64,000 nucleotides of DNA, taken from contig CAXAVJ010000003.1 in NCBI GenBank assembly GCA_963972065.1, positions 36,047 through 100,046 on the forward strand, read 5' to 3'. Below are positions 26,403 to 35,141 of the stretch, piece by piece. A program made the position numbers and the translations under genes. Each line of letters opens with the position of its first letter. Positions within the stretch are counted from its first letter, which is position 1. The notes below the pieces were generated by a model. It did no database searches and had not been told where the DNA came from. It saw only the letters and a program-made list of their open reading frames with translations. The DNA is from UBA1479 sp963972065. GTDB taxonomy: Bacteria; Pseudomonadota; Alphaproteobacteria; Rhodospirillales; Casp-alpha2.

Positions 26403-27761
26403 ATGAAAAAATATACATACAATATTGTTATCACGTTCTTTTTTGTCATTTTATGGGAAGCATTCGGGGCGCCGAGATTGCTTCCGGAGACGGGCGTCGA
26501 CATATGGCGTCCACTGACCACGGCCCTGGTGGCCGCCCTCGCCACCGCCGCCGCCCTTGCCCTGTCACGCCAGATCGCGTCGCGCCGGTCCCCGCCGCCG
26601 GAACTGGCCGGCCAGCTGGTCGGCAACTTGAACGACGACGATTGGTGGCGCTTCATCTTCGCCGCTGCCGATTGGTTCTGGGAAACAGACGCCGAACACC
26701 GCTTCACCTTCGTCTCCGACCGGCTATTGAGCACCTACGGCCTGTTGCCGGAGAACCTGATCGGCCAAACGCGCGAGGCCATCGCTGTGATCCGGGGGCC
26801 CGCACAGCGCATCGCCTTCGAGCAGCACCGGGCGGATCTGACCGAACGGCGGCCGTTCCGGGATTTCGAATACGGCCTGATCGACGGCAAGGGTAACCTC
26901 CGTTATGCACGGATCAGCGGCGCCCCCGTGTTCGCCGACGACGGCGCGTTTGTTGGTTACCGGGGCTTCGCCCGCGACGTGACCCGCGAATGGCAGTCGG
27001 ATCAGGCGCTGCGCACGGCCAAGGAAGAAGCAGAACTGGCCAACCGTGCAAAGACCGAATTTCTTGCCAATATGAGTCACGAACTGCGCACGCCGTTGAA
27101 TTCCATCATCGGCTTTTCCGACATCCTGCTGAACGAGACCTTCGGCACCATGAACGTGCCCCAGTACAAGGAATACGCCGGCGACATCAACGACGCCGGC
27201 AAGCATCTGCTGCAGCTCATCAACGACCTTCTGGACCTGGCCCGTATCGAACGCGGCCAGATGAGCCTGAACGAACAGCGCCTGGACCTGAGGTTGGTCT
27301 TCAATTCCTGCCACCGCCTGGTGCGCGAACGCGCGCTTGATGCCGGGGTCTCGCTGATGATCGACTGTCCCGCCGACCTGCCGCCCCTGATGGCCGACGA
27401 GTTGCGGGTCAAACAGGCGCTGGTCAATCTGCTGTCCAACGCCATCAAGTTCACCGAACAAGGGGGGGCGGTCTCCGTCGTGGCGCGCCGACAGGACGAC
27501 GGCGCCGTGCGGCTGACCGTGTCGGACACCGGGATCGGCATTTCGCCCGAGGACATGGCCGTGGCGCTGTCCGAATTCGGGCAGGTTGACGGCTCCCTGA
27601 CCCGCAAGCACGAAGGCACGGGCCTGGGCCTGACCTTGTCACGCAAACTGGTCGAACTGCACGGCGGCGTGCTTAAAATGGAAAGCGAGGTCGGCCAGGG
27701 AACATCGGCCCATCTCGTGTTCCCGGTGGCGCGCAGCCTGCCCCCGCCCGACGCGTCCTAG
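26403..27761 (+). CDS. Orphan PAS-containing sensor histidine kinase
   Basis: Membrane-anchored sensor kinase of 452 residues. Two hydrophobic segments (about 8-20 and 37-55) precede a PAS domain (about 85-195), a HisKA dimerisation domain with the phosphoacceptor His226 in MSHELRTP, and an HATPase domain with N (LSNAIKFTE), G1 (DTGIGI) and G2 (GTGLGL) boxes. The C-terminus ends soon after the ATPase domain, with no receiver. No response regulator gene is adjacent. The first 20 codons are AT-rich and no clear ribosome site precedes the ATG, so the start is uncertain. Confidence 0.9.
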   Translation: MKKYTYNIVITFFFVILWEAFGAPRLLPETGVDIWRPLTTALVAALATAAALALSRQIASRRSPPPELAGQLVGNLNDDDWWRFIFAAADWFWETDAEHRFTFVSDRLLSTYGLLPENLIGQTREAIAVIRGPAQRIAFEQHRADLTERRPFRDFEYGLIDGKGNLRYARISGAPVFADDGAFVGYRGFARDVTREWQSDQALRTAKEEAELANRAKTEFLANMSHELRTPLNSIIGFSDILLNETFGTMNVPQYKEYAGDINDAGKHLLQLINDLLDLARIERGQMSLNEQRLDLRLVFNSCHRLVRERALDAGVSLMIDCPADLPPLMADELRVKQALVNLLSNAIKFTEQGGAVSVVARRQDDGAVRLTVSDTGIGISPEDMAVALSEFGQVDGSLTRKHEGTGLGLTLSRKLVELHGGVLKMESEVGQGTSAHLVFPVARSLPPPDAS

Positions 27762-27888
27762 CCCCCTCCTGGAACGGGCGGGCCACGTATAAGCCCAACA
27801 GGCGCCTCATCACGCAGCTTTGTTCACGCGGCGCCAAGGAACCCGTTACACTTTGAAATCTTCGTCCCCGTCACAGGAGATTTCCCGG

Positions 27889-28362
27889 ATGCGCATCCCT
27901 CGTCTGTATTTCCTCGCCGTCGTCGCTTTGGCCTTGATATCGGCCCCACCCCTGGGCTCATCGGCCCGGGCCGCCGACGGCCTGATCGTCAAGCCGAGCC
28001 ACCACAGCCCCGACGAGACATTGAACCGTCTGGAAAAGCTGCTGAAGACCAAGAACATCGGCATCCTGGCCCGTATCAATCATTCAGCCGGCGCCGAAAA
28101 GGCGGGCCTCAGCCTGCCGGCGACGGAAGTCCTGATCTTCGGCAACCCCAAGCTCGGTACGCCGCTCATGCAGGCGACGCGAACCATGGGCATCGACCTG
28201 CCGCTCAAGGTTCTGGCCTGGAAGGACGACAAGGGCAGCTGGATCGCCTACAACGACCCCAAATGGCTGGCACAGCGCCACGGCAACACGGTCGACACGG
28301 TCATCGAGACCATGACCGGCGTGCTGAAAAAGCTGACTGACGCCGCCGCCGCGATGAATTAG
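27889..28362 (+). CDS. Secreted DUF302 domain protein
   Basis: 157 residues with an N-terminal signal peptide (hydrophobic core 7-20, probable cleavage after SSARA near 28). The mature part matches the DUF302 family: a segment of the form TxxRLxxLLxxKNIGILARINHSxGAEKAGL, then ATEVLIFGNPKLGTPLM and PLKVLAWKD. The function of DUF302 is not established. The ATG at 27889 is preferred to one 69 bases upstream because AGGAG and the signal peptide fit it. It is followed 15 bases later by a CopD-like gene, so the two are probably one transcript. Confidence 0.82.
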   Translation: MRIPRLYFLAVVALALISAPPLGSSARAADGLIVKPSHHSPDETLNRLEKLLKTKNIGILARINHSAGAEKAGLSLPATEVLIFGNPKLGTPLMQATRTMGIDLPLKVLAWKDDKGSWIAYNDPKWLAQRHGNTVDTVIETMTGVLKKLTDAAAAMN

Positions 28363-28377
28363 AAAGGCAAACCCCGC

Positions 28378-28857
28378 ATGTTCAGCGCCCTTGCAATCGG
28401 TTTTCACGCGATCACCGCCGTCGTCTGGGTCGGCGGCATGTTCTTCGCCTATCTGGTGCTGCGTCCCGCCGTGGGCGGCATCGCCCCACCGCCGGAGCGC
28501 CTGAAGCTGTGGGATCGCGTGTTCGGCCGGTTCTTCTTGTGGGTCTGGGCCGCCGTGCTGATTTTGCCGGTGTCGGGCTATGCGGTGATCGCCCTGCAAT
28601 ACGGCACCTTCGCCGCCGCGCCCATCCACGTTCACTGGATGCACGGCATCGGCTGGGTCATGAACGCCCTGTTCATCTACCTGTTCTTCGCGCCCTACCG
28701 CGCCTTCCAGGCGGCTGTCGCGGCCCAGGATTGGCCGTCGGGGGCCGCCAGCCTGAACGTCATCCGCCGCATCGTCGCGATCAACCTGGTGCTCGGCCTG
28801 ATCACGGCGGCATTGGGGGCTTCGGGCCGCTACTGGGCCTGGGTGCCGGGCGGCTGA
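28378..28857 (+). CDS. CopD-family integral membrane protein
   Basis: 159 residues with four transmembrane helices. The pattern of histidines at helix ends (GFHAITAVVWVGGMFFAY, HVHWMHGIGW) resembles the CopD/YcnJ-type membrane domain linked to copper transport or haem/copper binding. It has no periplasmic CopC domain. It is coupled to the DUF302 gene upstream. A role in copper handling is inference from the family only. Confidence 0.75.
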   Translation: MFSALAIGFHAITAVVWVGGMFFAYLVLRPAVGGIAPPPERLKLWDRVFGRFFLWVWAAVLILPVSGYAVIALQYGTFAAAPIHVHWMHGIGWVMNALFIYLFFAPYRAFQAAVAAQDWPSGAASLNVIRRIVAINLVLGLITAALGASGRYWAWVPGG

Positions 28858-28865
28858 CGGCCATG

Positions 28866-28895
28866 AAAAAGGCCGCCGGGGGGAATCCGGCGGCC
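28866..28895 (-). terminator. Rho-independent terminator of the small gene at 28942-29055
   Basis: A nine-base stem, ggccgccgg (28871-28879) with ccggcggcc (28887-28895), is followed on the minus strand by TTTTT (28870-28866). It lies 47 bases past the stop of the small minus-strand gene and between convergent transcripts. Confidence 0.82.
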
Positions 28896-28941
28896 CTGTT
28901 CATCGGTTACGCGGCCGTGAGGGCGGCCGCCGCACCCGAAA

Positions 28942-29055
28942 TTACTTCTTCTTCGCCGGCGCGGCCGGTTTGGCGGCGGGCTTGCTGACGGCGGGTTTCG
29001 CTGCCGGCTTGCCGGTGGCGGAAGTGGCGGGTTTGGTGCGGGAAAACATGTTCAT
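28942..29055 (-). CDS. Lys/Ala/Pro-rich 37-residue basic protein
   Basis: A short gene with an ATG at 29055, a GAGGAAA ribosome site immediately upstream, 37 codons and a TAA, then its own terminator. The product opens with MNMFSRTKPAT, then repeats of the type KPAAKPA, and ends in APAKKK. Composition is like histone H1-type or AlgP-like tails, and like the trigger factor tail in this window. I recognise no family. The complete set of expression signals argues that it is real. A nucleic-acid-binding role is only a guess from charge. Confidence 0.7.
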   Translation of the reverse strand: MNMFSRTKPATSATGKPAAKPAVSKPAAKPAAPAKKK

Positions 29056-29139
29056 TTTCCTCAAAAATAGCCGGGGTGCCCCGGCTTGGTGACCGGCTCA
29101 TTGCCGGCAGGGGAATAAATACCTGATACCTACGAGCCG

Positions 29140-29177
29140 AAATAACGAATTCTTTTGTACATTAATATTCGTTATTT
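29140..29177. promoter_or_regulatory. AT-rich 11-bp inverted repeat upstream of the small basic protein gene
   Basis: Perfect arms aaataacgaat (29140-29150) and attcgttattt (29167-29177) flank a 16-base spacer. The element lies 85-120 bases upstream of the small gene and just after the stop of the MetE-like gene. It is much richer in A and T than its surroundings. It could be an operator or part of the promoter; no T-run follows, so a terminator is less likely. Confidence 0.45.
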
Positions 29178-29192
29178 AGATATTTAAGGAAC

Positions 29193-30224
29193 TCAGCCCA
29201 GCTCAGCCCGCACCATGGCCGCACCATCCACCATCGCCTTCAGCTTACCGAAGGCAACCTCGCGCGGCAGGTACTTCATGCCGCAATCCGGGGCCGCGAT
29301 CAGACGCTCGGGGGCGATATATTCAAGGGCGCCGCGCAGGCGGTCAGCAACCACCTCCGCCGTCTCGACCTCTTCCGTGCCCAGGCTGAGCACCCCGAAC
29401 AGGATTTTCTTGCTCGGCAGTTTGTCGAGGATCGCCGGATCCAGGTTGGGCTGCGCCGCCTCGATGGAGATCGCCCCCGCCGAGCAGGCATCCAGTTGCG
29501 GCAGGAAGGAATAGCCCACGGGCTTGTCCTTGACCACATAGGCATAGCCGAAGCAAAGGTGCACCACGGTCTCCCCCTCGATGCCGTCGAGCGCCTGATT
29601 GATCGCGGATACGCCGAATTTCTCGGCCTCTTCCGAATTGGCCTGCATGTAGGGCTCGTCGATCTGGATGACATCGGCGCCGGCCGCCTTGAGATCGCGG
29701 ATTTCTTCGTTCACCGCCTTGGCATAGGCCGAAATCAGGGCCGCCGTGTCGCCGTAGTGTTCGTCCTTGGCCAATTTGGCCATGGTGAAGGCGCCGGGGA
29801 TGGTGATCTTGATCGGCCGGTCCGTATGGGCGCGCAGGAATTCCACGTCGCGCACCTGTACGGGGGTGGTGCGCTTGATCTCACTGACCACGCGCGGCAC
29901 CGGCACGGCGACGCCGCGCCGGTTGGGGACCATGGCCGGATTGTCGATGTCGATGCCGTCCAGCGCGTTGGCGAAGCGGTTGAAATAGCTTTCGCGGCGG
30001 ATTTCCCCGTCGGACAGGATGTCGATGCCGGCCCGTTCCTGGTCATGGATGGCGGTCAGGGTGGCGTCGTCCTGGGCCTCGTCCAGTTCGTCGGCCGACA
30101 CCTTCCACACGTCCTTCATGCGCACGCGCGGCGGCGCGGAGCCCAGCATCTTGTCCTTGTCGACCAGCCAGGCCGGCTGCGGATAACTGCCGACGAGAGT
30201 CGTTGGGATCAGTTTCTCGGTCAT
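29193..30224 (-). CDS. MetE C-terminal-domain (core MetE-like) methyltransferase
   Basis: 343 residues that correspond to the catalytic barrel of cobalamin-independent methionine synthase without the N-terminal half. Zinc and homocysteine ligands are in place: His222 and Cys224 (VVHLCFGY), Glu255 (ISIEAAQP) and Cys314 (APDCGMKYL). The N-terminus (PTTLVGSYPQPAWL) is the start of that domain. Such short proteins are known as core MetE or MetE-like enzymes; the physiological methyl donor is uncertain. Neighbouring genes are not methionine genes, although a cystathionine lyase is 15 kb away. Confidence 0.85.
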   Translation of the reverse strand: MTEKLIPTTLVGSYPQPAWLVDKDKMLGSAPPRVRMKDVWKVSADELDEAQDDATLTAIHDQERAGIDILSDGEIRRESYFNRFANALDGIDIDNPAMVPNRRGVAVPVPRVVSEIKRTTPVQVRDVEFLRAHTDRPIKITIPGAFTMAKLAKDEHYGDTAALISAYAKAVNEEIRDLKAAGADVIQIDEPYMQANSEEAEKFGVSAINQALDGIEGETVVHLCFGYAYVVKDKPVGYSFLPQLDACSAGAISIEAAQPNLDPAILDKLPSKKILFGVLSLGTEEVETAEVVADRLRGALEYIAPERLIAAPDCGMKYLPREVAFGKLKAMVDGAAMVRAELG

Positions 30225-30258
30225 GGATATCCTCCCCTTGGCGTTTGTTCACCCCAGC

Positions 30259-31488
30259 TTAGACCAGCCGGCTTTCCTCGACGATCTCGGAATGCAGGGT
30301 CTTGTGGACCGGGCATTTGTCGGCAATTTCCAGAAGCTTGGCCTTCTGCTCGTCACTCAGATCGCCTTCGAAATGAAGATCGCGGACGATGCGGTCGAGT
30401 TTACCCACCTTGGTTTCGCAATCGGCGCAATCCTCGGCATGGATCTTGTCGTGCGTCAAGGTGACGCGGACCTTGGTCAACGGCAGTTTCTTCAAATCCG
30501 CGTACATGCGGATGGTCATGGCCGTGCAGGCACCAAGCGCCGTCAGCAGGAAATCATAGGGCCCGGGCCCCGTATCCGTACCCCCCACATCCGCGGGTTC
30601 GTCCGCCATCAGGACGTGCCGCCCGCCGACGGAAACCGCGTTCTGGAACTTGCCTTGGCCGGTTTCCTCGACCACCACCGTCCCCGCCTCGGCCTGGGGT
30701 GCGATGCGCGATGCCGGCGCGTCGCCCAGGCAGACATAACGCCGCGCCCAGGCGGCGATCACGCCGGCGACGTATTCGGCGTCTTCCTTGCGCGACAGCA
30801 TATGGTCGGCATCGTCCAGGGACACGAAGCTTTTCGGATGCTTGGCCGCGCCATAGATGGCGGCGGCGTTGTCGATGCCGACGGTGGCGTCGACCGGCGA
30901 ATGGAAGATCAACAGCGCCTTTTTCAGCCCGGCCACGGCGTCCTGAACGTTCTGCGCCCGGATGTCGTCGAGGAACTGCTTCTTGATGCGGAAGGGGCGG
31001 CCGACCAGCAGCACCTCGGCCTCGCCCTTGGCTTCGATCTCCGCGACCGATTCCTGGAAGTTATGAGCCACATGGGCGACGTCCGCGGGCGCCCCGATGG
31101 TGATCACCGCCTTGGCCTCGGGCACCTTCGCCGCCGCGACCAGAACCGCCGCGCCCCCCAGCGAATGGCCCAGCAGCATGGCGGGGGCTTCCAGGTTGCC
31201 CCGCATCCAGTCCGCCGCCGCGATCAGATCGCCGACGTTGGAGGAAAAATTGGTATTGGCGAAGTCCCCTTCGCTGGCGCCCAGGCCAGTGAAATCGAAG
31301 CGCAGCACGGCGATGCCGCTTTCCGTCAATGCCCGCGCCACCCGCGACGCGGCGAACACGTCCTTGGTACAGGAAAAGCAGTGCGCCCAAAGGGCATAGG
31401 CCTTGGGCGGGCCATCGGGCAGGTCAAGGCGCGCGGCCAGGGTCTCGCCCAAAGCACCCGGGAAGGAAACCTTTTCGCTTGTCGTCAT
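30259..31488 (-). CDS. Alpha/beta hydrolase fused to an OsmC-family domain
   Basis: 409 residues with two domains. The hydrolase part (about 1-250) has the nucleophile elbow GHSLGG with Ser109, a probable Asp200 and His229. The OsmC part (about 270-409) has the two redox cysteines of that family, Cys321 (LGACTAM) and Cys392 (DKCPVHKTL). OsmC proteins reduce organic hydroperoxides; the hydrolase substrate is unknown. The fusion is a known architecture in proteobacteria. The gene reads divergently from the Nudix gene. Confidence 0.92.
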   Translation of the reverse strand: MTTSEKVSFPGALGETLAARLDLPDGPPKAYALWAHCFSCTKDVFAASRVARALTESGIAVLRFDFTGLGASEGDFANTNFSSNVGDLIAAADWMRGNLEAPAMLLGHSLGGAAVLVAAAKVPEAKAVITIGAPADVAHVAHNFQESVAEIEAKGEAEVLLVGRPFRIKKQFLDDIRAQNVQDAVAGLKKALLIFHSPVDATVGIDNAAAIYGAAKHPKSFVSLDDADHMLSRKEDAEYVAGVIAAWARRYVCLGDAPASRIAPQAEAGTVVVEETGQGKFQNAVSVGGRHVLMADEPADVGGTDTGPGPYDFLLTALGACTAMTIRMYADLKKLPLTKVRVTLTHDKIHAEDCADCETKVGKLDRIVRDLHFEGDLSDEQKAKLLEIADKCPVHKTLHSEIVEESRLV

Positions 31489-31575
31489 GGCGGCGGCCTT
31501 TTGTCAGTGGGGAAGTCGTTGATATGAAACCTAAGGTGACCATACTACCGCCGCAGCATGAAAGGGCGATGTCTG

Positions 31576-32202
31576 ATGGACAGTAAGGATCTTGATGTAT
31601 TGGCGCGGCGCCAAGTGTTCCAGGGCTATTTCCGTATGGAGGAATGGCGGATACGCCACCGCCTGTTCGAAGGTGGCTGGAGCAACGAAATTACCCGCGA
31701 ATGTCTGGAACGCGGCCATGCGGTCGCCGTCCTGCCTTACGATCCGGTGCGCGACGAGGTGGTGCTGATCGAACAGTTCCGCGTTGGTGCCGCCGCCAGC
31801 GCACCGTCCCCCAACTGGGGCGGCCAAGCGCCCTCGCCCTGGTTGATTGAGATCGTCGCCGGCATCGTCGAAGACGGCGAGCACCCGGACGCGGTCGCGG
31901 CCCGCGAAACCATGGAGGAATGCGGCTGCGATCTCCTCGCCCTCAAGCCGATCACGTCCTATCTGGTGACGCCCGGCTGCTCGTCGGAGACCATCGGCCT
32001 CTACCTGGGGCGGGTCGATGCCTCAAAGGCCGGGGGCATTCATGGCCTGGATCACGAAAACGAAGACATCCGCGTGTTCACGGTCCCGGCGGAAGACGCC
32101 TTCCGCATGGTCGCCGCCGGCACCATCAACAACGGCACCATCATCATCTGTCTGCAATGGCTGCAGTTGAACCGGGATGCCGTGCGCCGCGAGTGGACGT
32201 AA
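31576..32202 (+). CDS. Nudix hydrolase, ADP-ribose pyrophosphatase type
   Basis: 208 residues with a perfect Nudix box from Gly96 to Cys118 (G-x5-E-x7-RE-x2-EE-x-G), the metal-binding helix of the family. The N-terminal stretch (DVLARRQVFQGYFRMEEWRIRHRLFEGG split over 8-34) and the loop before the box (QFRVGA) are typical of ADP-ribose pyrophosphatases of the NudF/TrgB type. ATG 31576 is preferred over one six codons upstream. It ends nine bases from the convergent enoyl-CoA hydratase gene. Confidence 0.88.
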   Translation: MDSKDLDVLARRQVFQGYFRMEEWRIRHRLFEGGWSNEITRECLERGHAVAVLPYDPVRDEVVLIEQFRVGAAASAPSPNWGGQAPSPWLIEIVAGIVEDGEHPDAVAARETMEECGCDLLALKPITSYLVTPGCSSETIGLYLGRVDASKAGGIHGLDHENEDIRVFTVPAEDAFRMVAAGTINNGTIIICLQWLQLNRDAVRREWT

Positions 32203-32211
32203 TCGCCCGTC

Positions 32212-33003
32212 CTATTCCTTGAACCAGCTTGGGTTGCGCTTTTCGATAAACGCGGCAAGCCCTTCGCTGGCTTCGGCCGACTGGCGCTTTTCCGAATGCA
32301 GACGTGCCAGATCCTCGGCCGTCGCCTCGTCGATGCTGGCTTCCGCAAGCTCCAGAATCTTGGCCTTGGTCTGGGCCACGGCGTCGGGGCCGCTGCGCAG
32401 GAAGGCTTCGATCGTTTTTTCCGCTGTGCGTTCCAACTGCATGGGGGGAGCCACTTCGTGGACCAGCCCCATGTTATTGGCTTGGTCGGCGGAGAAACGT
32501 TCGGCGGTCAGGGCATAACGGCGCACGTTGCGCGAGCCCATGGCGGCGATCAGCTGCGGCAGGATCGGCTGCGGGATCAGGCCCCAGCGCACTTCGGAAA
32601 TGGTGAAGGTGGCATCGGACGCGGCGATCACCACGTCGCAAGCGGCGATCACGCCGGTGCCGCCACCGACGCAGAACCCCTGCACCACGGCGACCGTCGG
32701 CTTGGGACAGGTGTCGAGCAGCCGCACGACCGTTTCCGTGCGCCGCGAGACTTCCAGGTTCTCGGCCTCCGATTGCTCGGAGACGGCCAACAGCCATTTC
32801 AGGTCGGCCCCGGCCTGGAAATGCTTGCCCGCGCCGCGCAGCACGATCAGGCGCACGTCGTCGTTCGCGGACAGGCTCTTGATGCCCGACAGCAGGACAT
32901 CGATCATTTCGCCGTTATAGGCGTTGTTGACTTCGGGTCGGTTCAGCGTGACCGTGGCCACGCCACGCCCGTCAATCTCTACAAGAACCGGTTCGTCGGC
33001 CAT
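32212..33003 (-). CDS. Enoyl-CoA hydratase/isomerase family protein
   Basis: 263 residues of the crotonase fold. The oxyanion-hole segments are GKHFQAGADLKW (60-70) and VGGGTGV (112-118), and one catalytic glutamate is present at Glu137 (ISEVRWGLIP). The first of the two glutamates of classical hydratases is replaced (GGGTGV and not GGGxEL), a pattern seen in methylglutaconyl- and isohexenylglutaconyl-CoA hydratase-like members. The exact substrate cannot be told. ATG 33003 is used because the frame upstream encodes basic, non-family sequence. Confidence 0.85.
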   Translation of the reverse strand: MADEPVLVEIDGRGVATVTLNRPEVNNAYNGEMIDVLLSGIKSLSANDDVRLIVLRGAGKHFQAGADLKWLLAVSEQSEAENLEVSRRTETVVRLLDTCPKPTVAVVQGFCVGGGTGVIAACDVVIAASDATFTISEVRWGLIPQPILPQLIAAMGSRNVRRYALTAERFSADQANNMGLVHEVAPPMQLERTAEKTIEAFLRSGPDAVAQTKAKILELAEASIDEATAEDLARLHSEKRQSAEASEGLAAFIEKRNPSWFKE

Positions 33004-33203
33004 GTTCGTTCTCCATTCTGGTTTATTTGTTTCGTGCCCGTCCCGGCGGGCGGGGAGAATAACGCTAACCACCGGCCGGACGGAACAGGAAATCCGCGCG
33101 AAATCCAATGCCCGCGCCTTGATCGCCCCCGCAGGCACGGTTATGTTGCCGCAAACCCCAATAAACGTAAGCTGACGAACCTCTAGGGACGGAACTCAAA
33201 TAC

Positions 33204-34208
33204 ATGAACATCAAGAAGGGCCTGGTGGACGCCATCGGGAACACGCCGCTCATTCGCCTCAACAAACTGTCCGAGGCGACGGGCTGTGAAATCCTGGGCA
33301 AGGCCGAATTCCTCAACCCCGGCCAGTCCGTGAAGGATCGCCCGGCCCGCCACATGATCCTGGAGGCAGAAAAGCGCGGCGACCTGAAGCCCGGCGGCCT
33401 GATCGTCGAAGGCACCGCCGGCAACACCGGCATCGGCATCGCCCTGGTCGCCAACGCGCGCGGCTACCGCACCACCATCGTCATTCCGGAAACCCAGAGC
33501 CAGGAAAAGAAGGACATGCTGCGCCTGTGCGGCGCCAAGCTGGTCGAAGTCCCGGCCCTGCCCTATTCCGACCCCAACAACTATCAGCACATCGCCCGCC
33601 GCATGGCGGAGGAGCTGTCCGCGACGGAAGAAAACGGCGTGCTGTTCGCCGACCAGTGGAACAACCTGGACAACCGCCGCGCCCATTACCATTCCACCGG
33701 CCCGGAAATCTGGGAACAGACGGGCGGCAAGGTCGACGGCTTCATCTGCGCCGTCGGCACCGGCGGCACCCTGGCCGGGACCTCCACCTTCCTGCGCGAA
33801 AAGAACCCGAACATCGTCGTCGGCTGCGCCGACCCCAAGGGGGCGGCCATGTACCACCTGTTCAAGGACGGTGAGGCCAAGGCGACCGAAGGCGGCTCGA
33901 TCACCGAAGGCATCGGCCTGGGCCGCGTCACCGCCATCATCGAGGACTTGAAGATCGACCAGCCCTATTCCATCGACGACCAGGAAGCCGTGCCGCTGAT
34001 CTTCGACCTGATCAAGGACGAAGGCCTGGTGCTCGGCGGCTCGTCCGGCATCAACGTGGCGGGGGCCGTGCGCCTGGCCAAGGAACTGGGCCCGGGCAAG
34101 ACCATCGTCACCATCCTCTGCGACATCGGCACGCGCTATACGTCGAAGCTGTTCAACCGCGATTTCCTGAAGTCCAAGGGCCTGCCGGTCCCGGACTTCC
34201 TGCCCTGA
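33204..34208 (+). CDS. Cysteine synthase A-type PLP enzyme
   Basis: Makes cysteine from O-acetylserine and sulfide. 334 residues with the PLP lysine Lys44 in SVKDRPA, the substrate loop EGTAGNTG (69-76), the phosphate loop VGTGGTLAG and GGSSGINV near the end. The loop has TAGNTG and not the usual TSGNTG, and the protein is somewhat longer than enterobacterial CysK, so a CysK relative with another acceptor is possible. First gene of a run with a sulfurtransferase and a TauE/SafE exporter. Confidence 0.9.
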   Translation: MNIKKGLVDAIGNTPLIRLNKLSEATGCEILGKAEFLNPGQSVKDRPARHMILEAEKRGDLKPGGLIVEGTAGNTGIGIALVANARGYRTTIVIPETQSQEKKDMLRLCGAKLVEVPALPYSDPNNYQHIARRMAEELSATEENGVLFADQWNNLDNRRAHYHSTGPEIWEQTGGKVDGFICAVGTGGTLAGTSTFLREKNPNIVVGCADPKGAAMYHLFKDGEAKATEGGSITEGIGLGRVTAIIEDLKIDQPYSIDDQEAVPLIFDLIKDEGLVLGGSSGINVAGAVRLAKELGPGKTIVTILCDIGTRYTSKLFNRDFLKSKGLPVPDFLP

Positions 34209-34230
34209 TCGCCGGGAAGGAAACCGCCCC

Positions 34231-35088
34231 ATGCCCTATTCGAACCCGCAGGCCCTGGTCTCCACCGATTGGGTCGCCGATCACATGTCGGCCCCCGACG
34301 TGCGCATCGTCGATTGCACCTATTACCTTCCCAACGACGGCCGCAACGGACGGGAGGAATACGCCAAGCAGCACCTCGACGGCGCCGTGTTCTTCGACAT
34401 CGACGACGTCAAGAATCCGGATAATCCCCTGCCCCATATGATCCCGCCGGCCCATGTCTTCTCATCCAAGGTGCGCAAGCTGGGCCTGGGCGACGGCAAC
34501 CGCATCGTCTGCTACGACCACAACGGCGGCGGCATGGCGGCGGCCCGGGTATGGTGGATGTTCCGCTTGTTCGGCCACGACGACGTCTGCGTGATGGACG
34601 GCGGCCTGCCCAAGTGGCTGGCGGAAAACCGGCCAGTGACGGATATCGAACCCAATCCGCGGGAACGTCATTTCACGCCCCGCGAAAATCATCTGATGGT
34701 TCGCACGGTGGATCAGGTTCTGGCCAATATCGACGGCAAGCGCGAGGACGTTCTTGATGTGCGCGCCGCCGGCCGCTTCGCCGGCACCTCGCCGGAACCG
34801 CGCGCGGGCATGCGTTCCGGCCATATGCCGGGCGCGCTGAACCTGCCTTACGGCGACCTGATGGACGCGGGTAAGAACTGCACCATGCGCTCTGCCGAAG
34901 AGATCCAGGCCCTGGCCGACAAGGCGGGCCTCGACCTCAACCGGCCGCTGGTCACCAGCTGCGGGTCCGGCGTCACGGCCTGCTACGCGGCCCTGGCGCT
35001 TTACCTGATCGGCAAGGAAGACGTCGCGGTCTATGACGGCTCCTGGTCCGAATGGGGTGCCCGGCAGGACACGCCCATCGTTACCTGA
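34231..35088 (+). CDS. sseA: 3-mercaptopyruvate sulfurtransferase
   Basis: Transfers sulfur from 3-mercaptopyruvate to thiol acceptors, sulfite or cyanide. 285 residues as two rhodanese domains; the C-terminal active site is SCGSGVTA with Cys244, the form typical of mercaptopyruvate enzymes. The N-terminal domain keeps Cys94 in VCYDHNGGG as a structural remnant. The ATG lies 22 bases after the cysteine synthase stop, so the two are likely co-transcribed. Confidence 0.93.
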   Translation: MPYSNPQALVSTDWVADHMSAPDVRIVDCTYYLPNDGRNGREEYAKQHLDGAVFFDIDDVKNPDNPLPHMIPPAHVFSSKVRKLGLGDGNRIVCYDHNGGGMAAARVWWMFRLFGHDDVCVMDGGLPKWLAENRPVTDIEPNPRERHFTPRENHLMVRTVDQVLANIDGKREDVLDVRAAGRFAGTSPEPRAGMRSGHMPGALNLPYGDLMDAGKNCTMRSAEEIQALADKAGLDLNRPLVTSCGSGVTACYAALALYLIGKEDVAVYDGSWSEWGARQDTPIVT

Positions 35089-35141
35089 TTCCGTCTCTCC
35101 AGCCCATCCGGACACGGCAAAATCCGGCGGATACCCAGACC

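Noticed and set aside
24598..26406. 602-codon plus-strand frame opposite nnr
   Set aside because: Shadow of the two-domain repair enzyme, whose motifs are intact on the minus strand.
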